From Deinandra increscens subsp. villosa (lineage: Eukaryota; Streptophyta; Magnoliopsida; Asterales; Asteraceae), in assembly GCA_039602395.1 (NCBI GenBank), contig JBCNJP010000007.1, positions 106,177,387 to 106,241,386 of the forward strand: 64,000 bases of DNA, read 5' to 3'. Positions 23,330-35,127 of the stretch are shown in pieces; within the stretch, counting starts at the first letter, position 1, and each line of letters begins with the position of its first letter. The position numbers and the translations under genes are program-made. Under the pieces are notes generated by a model. That model searched no databases. It was not told the origin of the DNA and saw only the letters and a program-made list of their open reading frames with translations.

Positions 23330-26300
23330 TCAATATCTGTTGGCACGATGCCGTTTGTGAGTCTCTCCCTTCGGAGCATTAGATCCATTCCCCTGATTTT
23401 GATGTCGGTTTTGTGACGCTGAATCCTTTGGAGCATTAGATCCATTCCCCTGATTTTGATGTCGGTTTTGCGGCACTGAATAAGACTGATGACGGACCTG
23501 ATGATGGACCTGATTTTTGAACCCCACCCCATGTTTCTGGGGGTAGTGTTGTGAACCGTTTGATGATAAAAGTGATCTAAGAAAGTTATTTGAACCCCTT
23601 ACCGCCCCTGGCTGGCCAATATCAGTTTCTCGAATCATTGACGTTAAGAAGTCAACTGATTCAAGTGGGCCAACAATCCCGGAAAGACCATCATAAGATA
23701 ACACATTGGCTATTGCATGTATGGAAGCTGCAAGTAGTTCGGGAAGATCTTTCCCAGGGTGTGTGATCTGCACAATGTCATATTAAGAAATCAGATAATC
23801 GTTTAAAACAGAAATCCAACACCTGATGATAAAAAGAGATCAAAACATGTCACCTTAAACATAACCGCAGCAGACAATCTTTCTCTCAAACAATAAATCT
23901 GAGCAACATCAAGAGCTGTTGACTCGAAATAAAGCCACCTGTCAGCAATAACTTTGACCACATTCTCCGGATTTGACATAATTTTATTGTCACGTTTTTC
24001 ATCATTACCTTCTTCATCACTATCTTCGTAAATCGTCTCGTCATCATCGTCATCTTCACTACCATCATCATCTTCATCATCAAGAGGAGCAACAGCAATC
24101 TCAGTTGCTAGCAATAGTAAAGGAAGCGGGCCAATAATACTGCAATTCTTAATGTTCAAACCCCCATCATCACGTGTTATCTCATCATAAATCACCAAAG
24201 GGTTAACATCCTTTTTCTTGAAATTTAACCTAGAATTAACCGAATGAGGATGCAACCGAACCTTATCATTGTTAGCATTCTCTATAACGATACGCTTTGC
24301 GTTCTTTTTAGGTGGATGTAATCTTCCCACCATAGGATATAAACCCGCAACAAGAACCGCATGAATTATACCAATATCTTGAGAATTCTCACTAAACCGA
24401 GACGAATTTTCTGGAATAAACCCATTCCTGTAAAGTTCATTTTGAAGTTGCTTGCGCATTCCAAACAACATGTTCATAACACCACCTGACACAAAATATT
24501 GAGAACAAAACCGTGCTTCTTGACCCCTTTGTTTGGCGTTTTTCCAGCATTCAAAAGCTGCAATTACTGCTAATTGATCACCGTGGCTGCCATATAGTGA
24601 AGCCAACTCGCACTTAGCAGCAGTTGCTTTCTTTTTATCATTGGGTAACATTGGGAGGGTGAAGGGGTCTCTATAGTCATTTGCACAAGCTAAAGTTAAA
24701 GCTGGGTCAAGGCAGTTCATTGATATAGCAAAAAGAAGCATCTTGCTTGTTAATGGGTGAACAGGGATTGAACCGAGTTTCTCCCCGAGATCGGTGAGTT
24801 CTTCGTCAGGTGATAAGGCTCCAATATCTTGAAGAATAGTGATTGCATTTTGAATGGCTTCAGATACAGGGGGATCTAATGTTTTTTTCAAGAAGTCCTC
24901 AATTTTGCAACTAGGATCAAGAAGCTTCACCTATATGAGGAATATTTAACAATTTAGTTCATATCAGAAAATTTATCATAACTTAAGAAACAATATAAAG
25001 TAGAGCGTTTGGTTGCATGGAATGGAATGATAGAAGAAATGTGAATAAACTATTTCGCTACTTCAAAATTTATTGAATATAAATTTTTAGAATTCTTATG
25101 TATAATAATAATACAAAAAAATCATATTAAAACTCAATAGTTTTTTTTAAATAAAAATAATATTCTAACTACATATTTGAAAAAACTTCAAGAAAAATAT
25201 GTATCTTACTGAAAATTAGATAAACAAAATGGATTACATTATAACTTTCTACTCCGTTTTATGATGGATGGAAAAGGAAAAACACAATCATGCTTAATGA
25301 ATCACATTTGACATCCCTGTAGGAACGTCATTCCATTAGAAAAAAAAAATTAATTTTTCTCATTCCAGTTACACATCTTCTAAGCAATTAATGATAATAT
25401 GAACCACAAGTCTATTCAAGCATTAGATAGAGTTATGGTCCGTATTAGACTTTAAGATCCGTTGCTTTTACTAGAGATGATAAAAACTAATTATCCATAA
25501 TAAGCAACTGAACACGTTAGAGATGATGATTACCTGCAGACATAGTTCTTCAATAGGTGTCCTCTTGATCTCAGGCACTTGAAACTCAAGCAGTGAAGCT
25601 GCCCGAAGCTTTGAATAAAGATGGTAACATATTCCAGCCTGGCACCGCCCTGCTCGTCCTTCCCGCTGCTTCGCACTTGCTTTTGAAATCCAAGAAGATT
25701 GTAAAGTCGAAACTTTATTATACGGGTCATAACTTTTTTCCTTCATTCTTCCACTATCTATTACAAAAACAACATCATCGATTGTGACAGCTGTTTCTGC
25801 TATATTTGTTGAGAGAATAATCTTTCTGCAACCATGAGGTGGTCTTTTAAAAACTCTCTTTTGTTCTATAGACGGGACCATAGAATGAAGAGCTAATATC
25901 AAAAACTTAGAAGTGTCTTTAAAAAAGTTACTAGAAGTTAATCTGTCTCGTGCTTTATTTATATCATCCCATCCTGGAAGAAAAACGAGTACAGCACCTT
26001 CTTCAGATTCTGTACATATTTTTCTGAGTAATTGTTCTATGAGGATAACATCAATTAATTCAGGATCGACATCTTGCAAGTATCGATCAAGTAAAAGTTT
26101 TTCTTCTTTTGGATCTACTGATGTGTTTATATGTTTTCTTAAAATCTCAGAAGTTTCTTTTTGGTCATCGTGCTCCGCCCATGAAAGTGCAGTTTTTCCT
26201 TCATTATCTTGTAAATTACAATTGGCACCAAAGGAAAGAAGCATGCACATATCACCCACTCTTCCTTTTCTAGCAAAGACCATTAACGGAGTGACACCTG

Positions 26301-29300
26301 TCACTGAATGCTGATAGTTGAGAACATTTAATCCTTCACCAATTGAAACATATTCTAATAAGGAATCCATCTCATCACTTAACCAGGCTATATTAATAGC
26401 CTCATCAAGAGCAAGTTTATAATCTTCAGTTAATTCTGAATTCTCATCAATTTTTGTGTTTGCAGTGCAGTCACGATGACTGACTTTTGTTGACTTTGAC
26501 TTCACAAGCAAAAGTACATCCTCTAGATAGAGCTTTTTCACCTAAAATATATATATGCAACAAACTTTACTATAGAAACTTAGAAATACCACATAAAATA
26601 AATTAAGGATAAAGAAAATAAATTTACATCATAAGTGAACCCAGGAACACGTATGATTGGGCAGCCTCCAAAGTACTGAGAAAATCGTTCCGCATCAAGT
26701 GTAGCACTCATCAATACCTTTCAAATTTTGATTTGGGTCATTTACTTAGTATCTTCTTTTTTTCCCATCGAACCAAAAAGTTAAAATATTTAAGGAACAG
26801 TGAAAGTATTTATACTAACCACGCGTAGATGAGGATACAAAGGAAGCATATCCCTGCAAACAACAACTCAATTAGAAAAAGAGTGTGTGCATGTGAATTG
26901 ATCAAAGCTAAAGTTCAAACTTTTAAAGTAAAGACACCTAATGATTGTCAGCATAAAATCAGAAAATCGGTCCCTTTCATGAATTTCATCCTGCCAAAAA
27001 ATTTAGCAGCGTATTAATTGTATATCAAAAAGGAAACCGATAGGTAGAGAGCATTAATTCTAAGTACGGTTTATACATGCATTAAAAGAATTACTAATGG
27101 TGTAGTTGAAGAATAAAGTGCATTTGTTAAAAACTTTCATTCTTCAAAATAGTCGTAAAGCATTTATACATTTATAGTGATTGATTATGTAGTAGATTCA
27201 CCTCCTACTACAAATACATTGTTATCAAAAAAAAAATTGAAGACTTAAGATGCTAAATATACAAGACATTATCCTTCTGTAAAGAAATTTAATTGATACC
27301 ACAATAATGTGAGTGATGTCCGGAAATGCTTTTTTGACCATCTTTGCTGACTTCTTTTTTCCGGCCCTGCTGTTGCCAGCTTTTACTAAAACCCTCAACA
27401 AGACCCCATTTGTACAAAAAACAATGGATGAATGTCTTCCACCTTTGTTCTCCAACCTTATCTAGGAAATTTCAACACACGAGATAAGTGATAATATAAT
27501 CAAATGTAAGAACATAAAACAGATTACCAATGAAAACAAAATACAAATCAAGGTGTAACAGTAAAAGAAAGATGTTCAATAGAAATCAACAAGCACCTTG
27601 TATCCAACACTCTCTCCAATATTTTCACCTCTTTCAAAAGATATTCTTTCAGCAACTACAAAGAACATAGCATTAAATAAACTTTAAAGTTTAAACAGTT
27701 AAAAACATAATTTATTAGCGGTTTTAAAAGAAACCAGAACATCAGTGATAAATACCGGATATTGCAGAGATTCTTCGCGGTTGGGTGCAGACTATTTTAC
27801 ATGCATCACCTTTACTCCACATACAATCCAACAAATATTGAGGCACCTGAATAAAAAGTTGTTATAAGAATATAATAAATTTTAAAAAAGAGGTCACATA
27901 GTTATTGTTATTTTGCATAGCTCGGTAATCTATTTGTAGAGAAAAGGATCCCGACCTGCGTTGTCTTTCCACAGCCAGTTTCACCGGATATGAGGACTAC
28001 CTGAAGCAAGGCACATAGAAGTAAACCATTTTTATTTTATATATCCAATAAATTAAAATTGTAAAGGCAGACTTTGAAACCTGATTAGATTCTATTGTTG
28101 ATGTAATAATGTCCTTAAAGGATGCGATTGGAAGTTTGGATCTATCTTCGGTAATCTGCAAAGAAAAAAATGTTTAATGCAAGTCATGTTGATGATTAAA
28201 AGAAAGGTTTTTACATCGGAAGCTGCCTCAGAACACCTGCTTTAACTTGAGATCCGATTGTGTTTTGGCAACAAGCGATTCAAACTTCTTTGCAACTTCT
28301 GCCTTTTTCATTATAGGTTTGGAGAGAATATCATCCGTTTTTGTTCGTGTGTTATCAGTATTTTTACTAGATGTGGCAGCAATATTTTCAGTCTCCCCAT
28401 GATCACCAGGTGGATAAAGAGAGAAAAAATCTCTTAAAACCGTTTTCCCCTCTTCTGAAAATGTAAAAGATGTAAGCTTGTTCTTCGCTTGTGTATCGTT
28501 TGACTTTTTCTTGAACTTGTAAACTGAAACACGCCTATTATTCCCTGTTTTAGACCTAAACGATTTATGTTCGTTAGAGACTTTCCTTGAATTAACAATC
28601 AAACAAGTGGATTATCAGGTAAACTTTTCTGTTCTTGTCTATAGAAAATAACTTGAAAAAAAATCTTTTAATACAACTTTGATACATAACAAACAATACT
28701 CACCCAGAACTTGCTGACTTCATACCCATCTTTCTGCACAACTTGTGCACCTCAGCACGTTCAAAGTTTGTAAGGTTGGCTTCGAATGTGTACACTGAAA
28801 TCATTAAATATAGATGCTTCATTAATTTCAATCCTGTAGTAACATTAACTGCAAATACACTATACAGTTGAAACTATTATAATGTCTCGCTGCCCATTTG
28901 AGGGACTGCTGTCAAAGAAATAGCTACATCATGAGCAGAAGTGAAATAATGGAAAAAATATCTCTTCTCATCCACTCTTAAGGGTTCAACCATCCCAAAG
29001 CAAAGTGCACAGCCAGTCAATTATAATAAGGAATAACTGGAAACTCAAAACCATATTAGCATCACACCACACTCTCTAACCTAATCTAAATTCTACACCT
29101 TTAACACCATGATACCAATGGACTACAAGCCTTTTGGTATGTTATCATCACTTATCTACGAAAAAAGGAACTAATCATACAAACATTAAATTGATTTAAT
29201 GAAGGATAATAAGATCATCCAAATCTATGTTCTAACCCTAATAGACTAAAATCAAGACTCTTATTAACAAACAGAACATAGTAGCCCTATACAAAAGGCA

Positions 29301-29655
29301 CCAGTAGACATACATAATCCTGTATGTTGTATTTGATGAATCATCACTAACAACCAAGCTTAACAATTTGCATTAATTCAGATGTATAAGTATAACCACA
29401 GTATTGGCGAATCATTCAATGGTTCAATAAGAGGCGAACAATCACTAAGCTATGTTTCTAACATCAATGTTATATTATTGTGTAGTTCTATCTCTTACCT
29501 TCGTCATTTGATGCCCGAAACTCTTCAAGTGTTCGACGAATATTAATCCGAGTGGCCTCCGCAACGGCGGGGGTTTGTTGCTGCTGCTGTGGTTGTTTCC
29601 CTCCACCTCTCTTTCGCCTCTTTTTGGTGGATGAAATTGATGGTGATTGCATCAT
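23330..29655 (-). CDS. DExH-box ATP-dependent RNA helicase with R3H and ankyrin regions
   Basis: A nuclear-type DEAH/RHA helicase of the plant NIH/HVT1 (DExH6/DExH2) group, which unwinds RNA or DNA using NTP. I place 14 exons: 29655-29499, 28794-28704, 28555-28237, 28155-28081, 28000-27956, 27846-27756, 27655-27597, 27461-27300, 26990-26938, 26853-26820, 26717-26628, 26541-25534, 24930-23854 and 23767-23330. All are in phase, giving about 1232 residues. The N-terminus is basic and Gln-rich, followed by an R3H-like region (LTNFERAEVHKLCRKMGMKS). Helicase motifs are GETGCGKT (about 220-227), DEIH (334-337), SAT (about 366-368), STNIAETAVTIDD and QREGRAGR. An ankyrin-like stretch (GVTPLMVFARKGRV..NEGKTALSWAEH) is inserted between motif III and the second RecA domain, as in NIH/HVT1. 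An HA2/OB region and an acidic run follow. The tail has a 19-residue tandem repeat. NIH and HVT1 cannot be separated here. Confidence 0.92.
23369..23482. repeat. 57-bp in-frame tandem duplication in the helicase C-terminus
   Basis: Two adjacent 57-bp units (23369-23425 and 23426-23482) encode QNRHQNQGNGSNAPK twice within the hydrophilic tail of the helicase. The unit is a multiple of three, so the reading frame is kept. The units differ at only a few positions, so the duplication is fairly recent. Confidence 0.85.
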
Positions 29656-30006
29656 TTTTCGTCCTTGAATCGCGATGGCGGTCGCCTCAAGAAGATTGCC
29701 GCTGCGATTCTACGGCGGTGCGTCGGAAATCGCAGTGTCCGGTTTTGAATCCGATTTGGAGTCTCTGGGTGCTCAATTTGTGCGTTTGAAACCCTATTTT
29801 AATACAATTCTTAAGAATAATTAACAAAGATTTTGAGATTGATTTTGAGATTGATTTTATGATTTAGATAAATAAGTTCAATGGAAATTATGTTTTATTT
29901 GGAAAACTAAAAAACTAAAGGAAAATTATAATAAATGAAGGCTATTTAGGTATTTTTGGTACTTCTTTTTTTTTAAATTAACTTGTCTATCCACTTAAAA
30001 GCCGTC
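29656..30006. other. Helicase upstream region
   Basis: 5' flank of the minus-strand helicase. Parts (29735-29885) are repeated at about 35128-35830, and 29890-29965 reappears inverted at about 32380-32450. No separate gene is seen. Confidence 0.5.
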
Positions 30007-30009
30007 TAA

Positions 30010-32078
30010 GGGTGGGGGTATGGTTGCCTAAGGCAACCATTTGAATCATAGAGGCAACCAATCGTGGGGTGACAACAGGAGAGAGAAAAAGTTTGCCTAA
30101 ATGATGTTTTGGAGGTGGGTATGGTTGCCTAAATCATGGTTTAGGCAAACTTTTTTTTTTTTTTTAACTTTATAACATATAAAATTAAACTAAAACATTC
30201 ATTGTAAAATAAAAACATAAAATTCATTAAATTAAAAAAAAGTTACAAAGTCCTAAAAATAAAAAAATTACCAAATCCTAAAAATAAAAAAATTACCAAG
30301 TCCTAGAAATAAAAAATTACCAAGTCCTAGAAATAAAAAATTACCAAATCTTAAAAAACAACCACCATCTAAAAATTGCATTGCCACCCATATCTCGCCG
30401 CCACTCGACGTTTTTCATCCAAAAGTACCGGTAGCAATGTTTCGGGCACTCCTTCGTAAGGCTTCAAGAACAATTCGAGGTCACGAGCCCGTTGATCTTC
30501 ATCCATGCTCTCTCGTTGGCGATCCATCGTCTTCCCCACCTTATCGTACATTTCCCTCTTCCTTTGAGCGGTTTCATGTCGAACACTCTTCTTGTCGACC
30601 TTTTCCTCCTCCCATTTCAATTCAAACCGCTCCATCACCTCCAAAGCATTCGCCGATCCTTTTGTCGACGACTCACCCGACTTCTTGCTTCCCGTTCTTC
30701 TTCGTGGTTGGTGGCTCGGCATCGAGTTCTCGTTCAAGTCGGGCAAACGACTCGGCAATTGTGCCGAGTCGACTTCGTTTGACGTTGTGTACTCGCCCGA
30801 AGCCGATATCTTGGTCCTTTTCTTCTCAAGACCACCAACCTTTTGTGGTGGTGAAAGCCACTTCTTGTGATCCTTCACGACTTCCCAAGCGTCCACATGC
30901 GTGAAACCTTTCTTCTCGTAGATGCGTTTATAATCCCGCATCGTCTTATCAAAAACGTCCTTATCATTCGCACCACTAGCCCGTGCATGTGTCTACAATT
31001 AAAAAAAAAAATTTAATTTATATTAAAAAATTAAGTTTATAAAAAAAACATATAGAATATACTTACATTTTGGGTGTGCAACCCGTTGAACTTCGTCATA
31101 GCCTTGTTCAAATTGTTCCATTTTGTGTTAACCATGTGAATGGTTCGACCGGTATCACGTCCACTCAAACCGTTGAAGTGTGCGAGGATCCGGTTCCAAA
31201 AAGATTCATGTTTTTGTTGATCACCCACTTTTCCGTCTTCGCTCACGTAAATGTAGGCTTTCGCCAAATTGACTTCTTCCTCGGTAGACCAATGTGTCCT
31301 CTTCTTCTTCCCACTCTTCGCGGGTTGTGTAGCTTCCTCGTCTTCTTCTTCTTCGCCGACATCCTCTTGCATCTCGGCTACGTCTTCATCCCCTTCGTCT
31401 TCTTCTTCTTCTATTTCAATTTCTTCATCGAGTTCCTCCGATTCGGAGTCAACATCAACACGTCGTGGTTCACGGTATTGGGTATTTCGATACATTGATT
31501 GATGTTGTTGAACTTGCGATGAATGCGGCGGGTAAAAAGGTGGTTGTGGTCCATACCGACCTTGCACTAAATCAACAAAAGATTGTTGTTGATAGAAACC
31601 GGGTTGTGATGGTGGTAGAGGTGGTGGTTGTGAGTAGAATACGGGTTGTGGGTGTGGTTGTGTTTGAGGAATGTTGGAAGATTCACCTTTATCTTTCCGT
31701 ACTTTCGGTCGGAATTTCTTGGTGCCGGTGGCCGGTGACTTGTTCTTCCTTGATTCCATGAGAGAATGATTTTTTTTTTGGTTGGTTTTGTAGAGAGAAA
31801 TGAGAAGAAGAGGTGTAAAAATATTGAAGTGGTATTGGGGTTTTTATAGGGTTGTGGGAGAATTAAAAAAAAAAAAAAACCAAACTAGCCGTTGGAAGGA
31901 GTGGCAACGGTCAAATTAACGGCTAGTTGGTGGGTTGATTGATCGGCAAACACTCGCCGAAAATACCAAACTTGGTCGCCGAAAAAAGGGTTGCCGCGAG
32001 GGGCGGTATGGTCGCCGAAGGGGATGCCGAGGTCGCCGAGAGATGCCGAGGGGGTATGCCGAGACATACCCCCCACCC
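30010..32078. mobile_element. PIF/Harbinger-like element with intact ORF1 and no transposase
   Basis: A 2069-bp element. The left end is GGGTGGGGGTATGG and the reverse-complemented right end GGGTGGGGGGTATG. Direct TAA repeats flank it at 30007-30009 and 32079-32081. The subterminal regions are rich in GGCAACC and GCCGA repeats. The only gene is the two-exon ORF1 on the minus strand, so the element would depend on a transposase from elsewhere. Confidence 0.82.
30369..31759 (-). CDS. Harbinger ORF1 protein (SANT/Myb-like plus NAM-associated C-terminal region)
   Basis: Two exons, 31759-31067 and 30992-30369, joined in phase by a GT-AG intron (GTAAGT donor), giving about 438 residues without stops. 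The order is a Lys-rich start, a Pro/Gln/Tyr-rich segment ending GFYQQQSFVDLVQGRYG, and a long Glu/Asp tract (about 105-155). The SANT/Myb-like domain HWSTEEEVNLAKAYIYVSED..SFWNRILAHFN comes next, then KKGFTHVDAWEVVKDHKKW and a helical, charged C-terminus ending RRVAARYGWQCNF. Such proteins are the DNA-binding accessory ORF1 of plant PIF/Harbinger elements and are often misnamed 'glutathione S-transferase T3-like'. A TATAAAAA box lies upstream at about 31842-31850 (minus strand). It sits wholly inside the element at 30010-32078. Confidence 0.82.
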
Positions 32079-32117
32079 TAACGCCTTTAAAAAAACTTTA
32101 AAGAAAATGTTATTTCT

Positions 32118-32315
32118 TTTTGTTCGTCCAACTATGTTGCATATATGCAACACTGTATGTTGTTTACGTTGCGTAAAGGAAACATAGAATGTTGCATATA
32201 TGCAACGTATGAAGTATACAATGTTGCATATATGCAAAATACTATGTTGCATATATTTAATGTATGCAACACATGTTGAATATATGCTACATAGCCGGAC
32301 GGACAAGATGAAGAA
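32118..32315. repeat. Small palindromic element with GTTGCATATATGCAAC units
   Basis: Perfect 16-bp palindromes GTTGCATATATGCAAC at 32136-32151 and 32191-32206, with near copies at 32223-32238, 32246-32260 and 32270-32290. The outer parts (GTCCAACTATGTTGCATATA and, inverted, GTCCGGCTATGTAGCATATA) also match, so this is probably a very small MITE. It has no coding potential. Confidence 0.6.
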
Positions 32316-32459
32316 AAAAAAATTGTTTTTTTATAAAGTTATCTTGTGGATATTTGTGAAATGAAAAAAAATATATATCAAATTACCCAAATAGCCTTCA
32401 TTTAATAGAATTTTCCTTTGATTTTCCAGTTTTCCAAATAAAAGTAGTTTTCCAAGGAA

Positions 32460-32830
32460 CCTTACCCATGATGTATTATAGAAGTTGTGTGAATATGTTT
32501 TCTTAAATGTTATATGTGACGAATGATATAAACATTCATACAATTATAGGGTTCGTATGAAATGACTAATAAGAGCATCTAACTGACGACAAGATCATGT
32601 AACCTGGACATCTATTTTTCATCTTCTCATATGATGCATAAAATTAGATTTTTAGTTCATGCTCTATCTCAAGTACACTCTTTAACTTTATTACATTCAT
32701 CTATTTTTCATCTTCTCATATGATGCATAAAATGAGATTTTTAGTTCATGCCCTATCTCAAATACACTCTTTAACTTTATTACATTTGAGGTGCTTGTTC
32801 TTCTTCAAACTATGGTGAAGTTCTTTAACA
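32460..32830. repeat. Dispersed repeat with internal 91-bp tandem copy
   Basis: ATCTATTTTTCATCTTCTCA and the 70 or so bases after it occur at about 32610 and again at about 32701. The same unit with its left flank is found once at about 36010-36260. No gene is present. 32831-33144 is AT-rich with nothing further recognised. Confidence 0.6.
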
Positions 32831-33153
32831 TAATAAGATCCACTAGTAGTATTTTATAATTTGCTTCTCATAATAACACCCGCTAGTAGCATCTGTTATA
32901 AACATACGGTATTTAGTGTGAGGTTTATCTGAAATACCAAACTTAGTTGTGATGTGATCTGATTTGATGTGGATGTGGTTCTTTCCGTGTAAATATCAAG
33001 ATTTATAGTCATCTGGATTTAGTCAACTTGGTGTTTACCATGTTTATTTAAGCATCCAATTTTTGCATTTTAAGTACTTCACACTCGGTAGTTTCTACTA
33101 TTGCTCGTCATGTAAATAGGAAAAAAGAAATATTGTATAGACAATATTTATTT

Positions 33154-33946
33154 GACTAAATTACAATTTTTAACCTTTATATTTTACAAAACTATGGATT
33201 TTAACCTTTTTTAAAAAAACTTTTAACTTTTACCCTTTATTTGAAAACTTGTTTTATGTTTTAACCTTTACACTAACTTTACACTAACTCCATTAAAAAC
33301 TCAGTTAGTTGTCTAATAAAGGAAGCATAATATTGCAAATTTACAACAAAAATAAAACCCCTTTTGATCGACCTCACGACTCACGAATCCAAATTTCTTG
33401 GAGAAGAATTTACGATCTCATGCTGCTGGGTTATCTCCATTCGACCTCACCCCTATCATCTAAGATTCCAGAATAGATTTTACATGTCAGACTTTTTTCC
33501 AGGTTTTGGTGTCACCACTTGGACCCATTTTTTTACACATAATAGTGGTATTACGATTGGTAGCATCAATGGCAATTTTTGACCAATTTTGGTGCCATTT
33601 TGGACCCATTTTGACCCATTTTGAAATCGTAGATGATAGGGGTGAGGTCGAATGGAGATAGCCCAGCAACAGGAGATCGCAATTTCTTCTCCAAGAAATC
33701 TGGATTCGTGAGTCGTGAGGTATGGGATTTCTATCGATCAAAAGGGGTTTAAGGGTTTTATTTTTGTTGTAAATTTACACTATTGTCATTCCTTTATTAG
33801 ACAACTAACTAGGATTTTAATGGGGTTAGTGTAAAGGTTAAAACATGAAACAAGTTTTCAAATAAAGGGTAAAGCTTGAAAGTTTAAAAAAAAAGTTAAA
33901 ATCTATAGTTTTGTAAAGTATAAAGGTTAAAAATTATAATTTAATC
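33154..33946. mobile_element. Long fold-back MITE, Mutator-like
   Basis: This 793-bp element is almost entirely one inverted repeat, with arms of about 350 bp meeting near 33540-33560. It starts GACTAAATTACAATTTTTAA; the inverse of its right end is GATTAAATTATAATTTTTAA. The flanks TATTTATTT (33145-33153) and TAGTTATTT (33947-33955) form a 9-bp duplication with one mismatch. Open frames on both strands are products of the palindrome. Confidence 0.78.
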
Positions 33947-34289
33947 TAGTTATTTACAGTCCATTTTTCCATAATACATTCTTATCGATACCACTTTAAT
34001 ACTCAAACATGTTTTTATCTATATTATATCTAAAAGTAGTCTGCCACTCGTTTGAACTCTCAACAAAAATTACATTACCCGCGTTTTCATCTCTGAGGTC
34101 AAAGATCGCCTCATCTGCATCGAATTGTAGTCCACTCGTTTGAAATCCCAACAAAAGTTAGATTACCTGCATTTTCATCTCCGAGGTCAGAGATATTAGA
34201 CTAGATGCTATATATGTAAACCGTTGTATAGTTTAGGGGTGTAAACTAAACTATTTTACATATATATATTTGTGGATAATAGAATGAGA

Positions 34290-35020
34290 TTCAAGTTTGT
34301 AATATATTATGGTATCATGTGCATTTTTTCGTGATTGCCTAAAAATCTTTACCTCCCAAAATCCCCCCCCCCCCCCCCTCACGTACAGCCGACCCTAACC
34401 CTAATCCCTCCCCAGTCGGCATTTTCACTTTTCCGGCCACCTTCTCTTTCCAACCTCATTGTATGTTACGATAGATAAGTCTCTACACCCCGCCGCAACA
34501 TAAAGAACTTTATCCCCCATCACCCTCGATCTCGACAATGATGAATACAATGCATGGTCGAAATTATTTAAGATTCATTGCATGACTTTCCAATTCATTG
34601 ATCACATTATCCCCTCCGAGAAACCTGTTGTCGTCGCTTCTTCCTCTGATGGCTCTGCTAAATAACCGGTCGTCTCGCCAGAATTATGAGCCCAACTCGA
34701 TTTCCTGGTCCTTCAATGGATATACGAAACCATCACGCATCAACTTTTGAAGACGGTCCTTAAGAAAGATGTCACCACTAACAAGCTTAGAAAACCATAC
34801 GAGGTATTTTTCTGGATAATCAAAATGCTCGGGACGTTCACCTTCAGAACAATTTCACCAACAATAAGCTAGATGCCTTCCCCAATGTTTCTGCATATTG
34901 CTAAGCCCTCAAAAGTCTTTCGAATCGATTGCCAGATGTCAGGGCTTTGGTGGACGATAATAGGTTGTTTTACAATTAATCGCCTGTTCGAATGACAAGG
35001 TTGATGATGTAGCAATGCTC
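34290..35020 (+). pseudogene. Ty1-copia gag remnant
   Basis: Starting near a degraded primer-binding-like site (TATGGTATCATGTGC, 34309-34323), the sequence reads in broken frames as a copia gag of the UBN2 type: DNDEYNAWSKLFKIHC, then FLDNQNARDVHLQNNF and LKSLSNRLPDVRALVDDNR. Several stops and frameshifts separate these blocks. No protease, integrase or reverse transcriptase follows. A run of 15 C lies at about 34364-34378. Confidence 0.6.
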
Positions 35021-35127
35021 CTCCACAAACAACTCCCCTACCGGATTTTTACACCACTCGTCATTTCAAATGAATCAATTGATATGTCTTGTCTTATAAA
35101 AGTATGAAGAAGACAACACACCATTGT

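Noticed and set aside
30437..30904. Plus-strand frame of 155 codons
   Set aside because: Antisense of ORF1 exon 2; no independent family resemblance.
31070..31761. Plus-strand frames of 77-142 codons, Ser/Phe-rich
   Set aside because: Antisense shadows of the Glu/Asp-rich and SANT parts of the ORF1 gene on the minus strand.
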